Source: Holosporaceae bacterium
GTDB lineage: Bacteria; Pseudomonadota; Alphaproteobacteria; UBA3830
NCBI GenBank assembly: GCA_031284345.1
Contig: JAITAC010000130.1
Span: 1-12,435, forward strand
Direction of reading: 5' to 3'
DNA length: 12,435 bases
Shown: piece after piece, positions 7,638 to 12,435 of the stretch
Numbering within the stretch: the first letter of the stretch is position 1
Layout of the letters: the number at the start of each line of letters is the position of its first letter
Notes under the pieces: model-generated
What the model was told of the DNA's origin: nothing
Seen by the model: the letters and a program-made list of their open reading frames with translations, nothing else
The model's database searches: none
Program-made: the position numbers and the translations under genes

Positions 7638-9064
7638 TGGATAATATATTTCCCTTTAGCATCTTGCCTTTTATGATTTTAATTCCCTTGATTGGCGCGT
7701 TGTGTATGGCAAGAATAGATAATTCCACAAACATAAAATGGGTGAGCATCTGGTCTGCGGCGTTTGTTTTTGCTCTGGCGACGGCGCTGCTATTGTTTCT
7801 AAAAGATGATTTCGAAGCCACTTACTCCTATTATTATTTTTCGTTTAGCATAAACGGATTGTCCATGTATTTTGCGGAAGTCATGGCGTTTTTGACATTG
7901 TTGTGCACGTTAATTGGTCGAAGCGAAATAAATGAAGATATTCAAAAATTTTATATATTGGTGATGCTGCTCGAATCGTCAACGCTGATGTTATTTTTCA
8001 TTAGTAATATTCTATTATTCTCCTGTTGGTTGGAAGTAATTGTGTGTGTTTCTTATTTTTTGGTTAGAATATTTTCCGGAGGGTCCGAATATTTAGCCAA
8101 GCAGTTTATTATATTATTTTCCGGAGTGATTTTAACAATTTTTGGAACCGCTTATATTATCAGCATTACTGGCGCAATGGAAATACACATTTTAGCGGAC
8201 TACACATTTTCATTTACCCAGGAGTTGGTATTTTTTATAATATTTTTTACGGGATTGTACTGCATTTGCGGACTATTTCCGGCACACATGTGGATTCCGG
8301 ACAGTTATGCCAATGCGCCGGCGGCGGTTTCCGTATTGCTGTGCGGACTGGTATCGCTAATTGGCGGATTCGGCATGATGACCATACTTATTCCCATTGC
8401 AAAAAACATATATTTGCATTGGCATAGCCAGATTTCTCATGTGGTATTTGGATCCGCTGTTTATTTTTTATTAGCGGCGGCGATTCAAAAAAATTTGGAG
8501 CACCTATTGGCCTATGTTTTTTGCGCCAACGTTGCAGTTTCCGTAGTTGGAATTTTTTCCGGACGAGTGGAAGGCGTAGGTGGAGCAGCTTATCACATGA
8601 TGGCCAATAGTTTAGTTATGGCGCAGTTGTTTATTGTCACGCGTGCCATGACGAAAACACATGGGAGAGATGTTCCTGCGATAATGCAAGAGAAAGGAAT
8701 TCCTGCGATTGCAGCTTTACCTCTGCTGGCACTGTTGGCAACGCCATTGCTGCCCTTTTTTAATGGAGAATTTTTCATAATATATAGTCTATTGCATAAA
8801 AATTATTTTTTCGGAATTATGCTGTGTGTTGTTGTGGTACTGGGCACGTTTTTGGCGATTAAGGCTTTTGGTAATTGCAGCTATGGTGTTGGCGAGGTAA
8901 AACTTCGAACGGACGATTTCATTTGTTTAATTCCATTGATGTTTCTTCTGCTGCTAATGGGATTATTTCCCAATGGCGTAGTGAAGTCCATTGGCGGAGT
9001 CTGCGGAAAATTTCCATTTGCAAAGATTGCTGAAGGTTATGGGAAGAGCGTTCATGATAGGTAA
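7634..9064 (+). CDS. nuoM: NADH-quinone oxidoreductase subunit M, lacking the central channel lysines
   Basis: A 476-residue multi-pass membrane protein, the middle antiporter-like subunit of complex I. Its start overlaps the nuoL stop (ATGA, 4 bp), indicating translational coupling. Family landmarks are FPAHMWIPDSYANAPAAVSV (215-234), LLAY (291-294) and FFNGEFF (375-381). Glu134 aligns with E. coli Glu144 and Glu379 with Glu407. The two lysines central to proton transfer are absent: Lys234 aligns with Ile211 (in YCICGLFPAH) and Lys265 with Leu242 (in CGLVSLIGGFG). The TDIKR...SVSHMG segment is also changed to KNLEH...FCANVA, replacing lysine by Glu289 and histidine by Asn299. The residues kept around these sites make the alignment fairly secure without gaps. 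In E. coli, Lys234 is required for activity, so this subunit may not pump, although it could still be structural. Identity as NuoM rests on order and the GEF motif. Confidence 0.85.
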   Translation: MMDNIFPFSILPFMILIPLIGALCMARIDNSTNIKWVSIWSAAFVFALATALLLFLKDDFEATYSYYYFSFSINGLSMYFAEVMAFLTLLCTLIGRSEINEDIQKFYILVMLLESSTLMLFFISNILLFSCWLEVIVCVSYFLVRIFSGGSEYLAKQFIILFSGVILTIFGTAYIISITGAMEIHILADYTFSFTQELVFFIIFFTGLYCICGLFPAHMWIPDSYANAPAAVSVLLCGLVSLIGGFGMMTILIPIAKNIYLHWHSQISHVVFGSAVYFLLAAAIQKNLEHLLAYVFCANVAVSVVGIFSGRVEGVGGAAYHMMANSLVMAQLFIVTRAMTKTHGRDVPAIMQEKGIPAIAALPLLALLATPLLPFFNGEFFIIYSLLHKNYFFGIMLCVVVVLGTFLAIKAFGNCSYGVGEVKLRTDDFICLIPLMFLLLLMGLFPNGVVKSIGGVCGKFPFAKIAEGYGKSVHDR

Positions 9065-10490
9065 TTTTCTGCCGGAATTTTTCATATTATGCTATGGCAT
9101 ATGTGTTTATGGTCTGAAGCGCTTCTATGCCAAAGAAATAGATTGGCCTTACGGACTGCTGTTGGCGGCGCTGTTGTGTTTTATTGGCGGAGATGGTTCT
9201 TCTGGGAAATTGCATTTTTTTGAGCACAGGCCTTATGAATCACTGCTGAAATTTACGCTGCTGCTGATGGCATTTTTGCTACGATATTTTGAGCGGGAGA
9301 ATATTTTCAAGAGGCGGCTATTGATAATGGCGTCAGTTTTAGGATGCCTACTGACATTTTCTTCCTGTAATTTGGTTGCGCTATTGTTTTCGTTGGAGTT
9401 GTCGGTCATTCCCATATATTTTTTACTATGGAGCGACGTCGAAGAAAATAATGTTGCTTCGCATATGAAGACTGACACGATGAATTTAGCGACGAAAATA
9501 CCGGAAAAAGCAATGCACACGCGGTTTCTATTTTTCATTTACGGTATTACAAGCACAATTATTTTTGCCGTTTCCATTGGCATAATGTATGCTTCGACGG
9601 GGTTTTCAAATTTCAATGACATTCGCTATATTTTTTCTTTTCTTTCGAAGCAGGATAATCTAGCGTTGATTGCGTCTGCGCTTATGTTGTTGTCTTTTTG
9701 CATAAAGATTGGCGTATTTTTGTGTCATTGGTGGATGTTTGAAGCGCTGGTGGGAAAAGCATCCACCGCTCTGCTAATCGTGTGCATTTTGAGATTTTCG
9801 CTGGCGATAGGTTTTTATAAATTGCTGACGTCGGTGCTATATTACATTGACATAAGCGAAATTATCGTATTGTTGGCATGTGTCTCCATAATTTTTGCCG
9901 CTATATTATTAATTTTTCAGAACGATCTGCGGAAGATTTTGGCATATCTGAGCGCATGTCACGCGGGGATATTGCTGCTGTGCTGTGCTTGCAAGACATA
10001 CACATCCATGCGAAGTCTCATTTATATTTTGCTATCGGATATAATTTCCGTTAGCGGAATATTTATGTTCCTAACGGCAATCAGAAAAAATCGCAGTGGA
10101 GATTTGAAGTCTCTGCAGGATCTTTATTGTCTATCCAGGTGGAGTGCGAGAACGGCCATATCGCTGTCGGTGCTTTGGGCGTCGATGTTTGGTCTGCTTC
10201 CTCTGATCGGGTTTTGGGGAAAATATTACCTATGTCTGGCACTGCTGGAAAAGCATTTTATATTTTCAGCGGTTGCGGTGGTATTTTTTCTACTGGCTGG
10301 TCTGATTTGTGCTGCAAAAATCCTGAACGCCATTTGGTTTAAGGAATCTCAAAAAAAGCTTTTGTTCGTAGTAGACAATAATACGCTGATGAAATTTTTC
10401 AATTTGATTCCGTATTTTACGATCGTAGCAATTCCATTTGCGCAAAAAATCGCCTACCTTATGAGAGCTGATTTGTATTTTATCCGCTAA
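9054..10490 (+). CDS. nuoN: NADH-quinone oxidoreductase subunit N, divergent
   Basis: A 478-residue multi-pass membrane protein, the antiporter-like subunit of complex I nearest NuoK. I start at ATG 9054, overlapping the end of nuoM by 11 bp, with GGAAG at 9042-9046; the protein then begins MIGNFLPEFF, matching the usual NuoN start around a LPE motif. Farther-upstream in-frame starts would add residues absent from the family. Landmarks: FSLELSVIPIYFL (112-124) with Glu115 as E. coli Glu133, CIKIGVFLCHWW (216-227) with Lys218 as Lys217, QNDLRKILAYLSACHAG (289-305), and LIGFWGKYY (384-392) with Lys390 as Lys395. Lys247 aligns with Phe248, although Arg247 is adjacent. The WTPDVYxGAPxPVS loop is lost, reading WWMFEALVGKAST. 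A hydrophilic insert at about 127-155 separates two membrane segments. Function is probably retained in reduced form. Confidence 0.87.
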   Translation: MIGNFLPEFFILCYGICVYGLKRFYAKEIDWPYGLLLAALLCFIGGDGSSGKLHFFEHRPYESLLKFTLLLMAFLLRYFERENIFKRRLLIMASVLGCLLTFSSCNLVALLFSLELSVIPIYFLLWSDVEENNVASHMKTDTMNLATKIPEKAMHTRFLFFIYGITSTIIFAVSIGIMYASTGFSNFNDIRYIFSFLSKQDNLALIASALMLLSFCIKIGVFLCHWWMFEALVGKASTALLIVCILRFSLAIGFYKLLTSVLYYIDISEIIVLLACVSIIFAAILLIFQNDLRKILAYLSACHAGILLLCCACKTYTSMRSLIYILLSDIISVSGIFMFLTAIRKNRSGDLKSLQDLYCLSRWSARTAISLSVLWASMFGLLPLIGFWGKYYLCLALLEKHFIFSAVAVVFFLLAGLICAAKILNAIWFKESQKKLLFVVDNNTLMKFFNLIPYFTIVAIPFAQKIAYLMRADLYFIR

Positions 10491-10504
10491 ATAAATGATA
10501 TGCC

Positions 10505-11257
10505 ATGCAAATAATAAAATTCAATATAATTGATAGCACTCACAATTTTGCTTTACGAATGTTAAATCAAAACGCCAATCTTCTGGAATGCGCCATCATT
10601 GCCAATTGCCAAACCAAGGGAATTGGCCGCTGCAATCGCAGATGGATCTCGCCGGAGGGAAATTTATTTACGTCCATCATAAAGAAGTCTCCGTCTTACC
10701 GGGACATTGGAAAGATTTCGCTAACGGTGGCCTGCGCTGTCAGAGAGACAGTTGCGCATTTCATTGGTGATTCTTCGGACCTCACTCTTCATTGGCCCAA
10801 CGATGTCTATTACAAAAATTCAAAGATAAGCGGTATACTAATAGCGGTGATGGGAGACTGGATGGTGATTAGTATCGGCATAAATGTATGTCATGCACCG
10901 AGTAATCTTTCGGCAACATGCATGCGGGATATATTGCTCCAGAGCAATCGGGACTTGGGCAGTACAACCGTTATGACGGTATTTAATTTATTGAACACAA
11001 ACATAGATAGTTGGCTTCTTGTATTGGAAAAATTAAGTTTTTCTTGTATAAGATCTTATTGGTTACGGAATATTAACGATTTCAAGTGTAATGTTGTGCT
11101 TAGAAATGGAAATGAGTCCTTATGTGGGCTGTTTTATGACTTGGATGAGTGTGGTAGATTGATTTTGGAAAAAGATGGCGAACATTTTGTTATATCAAAC
11201 GGCGATCTATTCCTAAATCAGGAAGGAATATTGGTAGATAATGAAGAAAAAACATGA
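10505..11257 (+). CDS. birA: Biotin--[acetyl-CoA carboxylase] ligase
   Basis: A 250-residue cytosolic enzyme that activates biotin with ATP and attaches it to the biotin carrier domain of carboxylases. It is the short class I type without the DNA-binding domain of E. coli BirA, so it should not act as a repressor. Motifs: DST (10-12); the ATP/biotin loop GIGRCNRRW (39-47) followed by SPEGNLFTS (49-57); WPNDV (97-101); and K107 in KISGIL (107-112), the counterpart of the catalytic lysine. ISIGINV (122-128) is the usual strand after it. The loop departs from the consensus GRGRRGRKW at two places (Ile for Arg, Asn for Gly). A small C-terminal SH3-like domain follows from about residue 195. It begins 14 bp after nuoN with no clear ribosome binding site, so it probably depends on the operon transcript. 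The nuoN-birA-rnj neighbourhood is standard in Alphaproteobacteria. Confidence 0.9.
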   Translation: MQIIKFNIIDSTHNFALRMLNQNANLLECAIIANCQTKGIGRCNRRWISPEGNLFTSIIKKSPSYRDIGKISLTVACAVRETVAHFIGDSSDLTLHWPNDVYYKNSKISGILIAVMGDWMVISIGINVCHAPSNLSATCMRDILLQSNRDLGSTTVMTVFNLLNTNIDSWLLVLEKLSFSCIRSYWLRNINDFKCNVVLRNGNESLCGLFYDLDECGRLILEKDGEHFVISNGDLFLNQEGILVDNEEKT

Positions 11258-12435
11258 GAAAAAAATAGAAATAAATGGCTTAAATTTTATATCTGTCGGC
11301 GGATGTTCGGAAATAGGCATGAATCTGTATGCCTATGTGCTGGATGATCAGTGGATACTGGTGGATATGGGATTGGGGTTCGATAACACTCTGGGACGAG
11401 AATTGTTGGTGCCGTCGCCGGAGATTCTAATCAAAAATAAATCTAAGATAAAGGCGTTGTTCATAACGCATTCGCACGAGGATCATATCGGAGCGATTCC
11501 GTACATATGGTCTATGGTGGAGTGCCCCATCTACGGACGTTCGTTCGCCATCGAAATGATGCGCGACAAAATAAAGCAGTTTAACATAGAAAACGATATT
11601 CCTTTTATAAAAGTAGCCCCGGGCGCACCGATTTCCGTTGGCGATTTCGTGGTCGAGTATATTCCGGTTGCGCACTCGACGCCGGAGTCCTCGGCGCTGG
11701 CCATAAAGACTCCGAAAGGCCTCGTGATTCATACCGGAGATTGGAGATTGGACGATGAACCGGTGCTTGGTCCAAAAACCGATGAAAAAAAACTGAAAGA
11801 ATTCGGTGACTCCGGCGTTACAGCGCTGGTATGCGACTCCACCAACGTGTTCCGGGATAAAAAATTCGGATCCGAAAAGGAAGTGCGCAAAAATCTTATT
11901 CAAATAGTGAAAAAACACAAAAAAAGTCGAATATTAATTACCTGTTTTGCGTCGAATTTAGCAAGATTAGAAAGCTGCTACATAGCCGCCAAAGAAAGCG
12001 GTCGCCAGATGGTGGTGGCTGGCAGATCTCTGAAAAAAATAGAAAAAGTGGCGAAATTGTCCGGATACCTGACAACATTACCGGCTTTTCTAGATGAAAA
12101 AAAAGCAAACGCCCTGAATCCGGCAAATGTGCTGCTGGTATGCACCGGAAGTCAGGGAGAGCACAACTCCGCGCTGGCAAAAATAGTCTACGATACTCAC
12201 CAGAACATAAAATTACAAGAAGGAGATGTGGTAATATTTTCGTCACGGGTCATTCCGGGAAATGAAAAATCTGTTCTGGAAATCCAAAATGCCCTGACGG
12301 AAAAAGGCGTAAAAATAATAATGGATACCGATTATGAAATACACGCCTCCGGACATCCCAGCAGGGAAGAATTGGTATATCTCTACGATCTGACACGGCC
12401 CCAAGTTCTGATTCCCATACACGGCGAAAGCATAC
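11241..12435 (+). CDS. rnj: Ribonuclease J (3' end beyond the window)
   Basis: A metallo-beta-lactamase/beta-CASP nuclease that matures and degrades RNA with endo- and 5'-exonuclease activity in the cytoplasm. The frame is open from ATG 11241 to the window end, showing 398 codons of an expected roughly 550. Two-zinc site: THSHEDH (76-82), with Ser in place of the more common Gly; His145 in VAHSTPES; Asp167 in HTGDWRLDDEP (164-174). CDSTN (198-202) and CTGSQGE (301-307) begin and mark the beta-CASP insertion, and HASGHPSREEL (368-378) plus HGE (394-396) complete the catalytic motifs. All needed metal ligands in the visible part are present, so it should be active. The start overlaps the end of birA by 17 bp, implying translational coupling. 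Confidence 0.93.
   Translation, partial: MKKKHEKKIEINGLNFISVGGCSEIGMNLYAYVLDDQWILVDMGLGFDNTLGRELLVPSPEILIKNKSKIKALFITHSHEDHIGAIPYIWSMVECPIYGRSFAIEMMRDKIKQFNIENDIPFIKVAPGAPISVGDFVVEYIPVAHSTPESSALAIKTPKGLVIHTGDWRLDDEPVLGPKTDEKKLKEFGDSGVTALVCDSTNVFRDKKFGSEKEVRKNLIQIVKKHKKSRILITCFASNLARLESCYIAAKESGRQMVVAGRSLKKIEKVAKLSGYLTTLPAFLDEKKANALNPANVLLVCTGSQGEHNSALAKIVYDTHQNIKLQEGDVVIFSSRVIPGNEKSVLEIQNALTEKGVKIIMDTDYEIHASGHPSREELVYLYDLTRPQVLIPIHGESI

Noticed and set aside
3712..8570. Repeated TTTTCCGG words across the glycosyltransferase and nuo genes as a possible uptake or regulatory repeat
   Set aside because: Several coincide with Phe-Ser-Gly codons in membrane proteins and the flanks are not conserved; codon use explains them.
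11427..12246. Open frames of 163 and 102 codons on the - strand
   Set aside because: They are antisense to the well-supported ribonuclease J frame with all its catalytic motifs.

Overview
The window reads as part of the chromosome of an AT-rich alphaproteobacterium, probably a host-associated one (Holosporales- or Rickettsiales-like). Three things support this. The order nuoL-nuoM-nuoN-birA-rnj is the standard alphaproteobacterial arrangement. A decayed IS630 element sits among metabolic genes. Several proteins are strongly diverged or shortened, as in symbiont genomes. TAA, TAG and TGA all end genes here, so the code is standard. All convincing genes lie on the + strand.

Layout. Bases 1-580 contain no gene I can support, but hold a strong GC-rich hairpin. 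Bases 581-2476 encode an outer-membrane barrel protein that I read as a minimal fimbrial usher: barrel and plug are present, while the N-terminal chaperone-binding domain and the C-terminal domains are missing. A small predicted lipoprotein follows (2684-3010). Bases 3152-3729 are a truncated IS630 transposase with a -1 frame change at a run of nine A. The start codon of a membrane-anchored GT4 glycosyltransferase (3726-5126) overlaps the end of the IS frame. A small FMN-binding-type (PNPOx-like) protein (5359-5793) ends at a compact hairpin.

From 5847 to the window edge runs a tight operon: nuoL, nuoM and nuoN (the three antiporter-like membrane subunits of respiratory complex I), birA (biotin-protein ligase) and rnj (ribonuclease J, cut by the window end). 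Junctions are 4-bp and 11-bp overlaps, a 14-bp gap and a 17-bp overlap. No other nuo gene lies next to nuoL, so this block is detached from nuoA-K.

The most interesting signals are two. First, the orphan usher has no chaperone or pilin gene nearby and lacks the domains that bind them. Second, the three proton-channel subunits have eroded in a complementary way: NuoM keeps the WIPD...APAAVS loop but has hydrophobic residues where the two central channel lysines belong, whereas NuoL and NuoN keep most channel charges but have lost that loop motif. All family calls rest on reading motifs and aligning from memory; no database search was possible.
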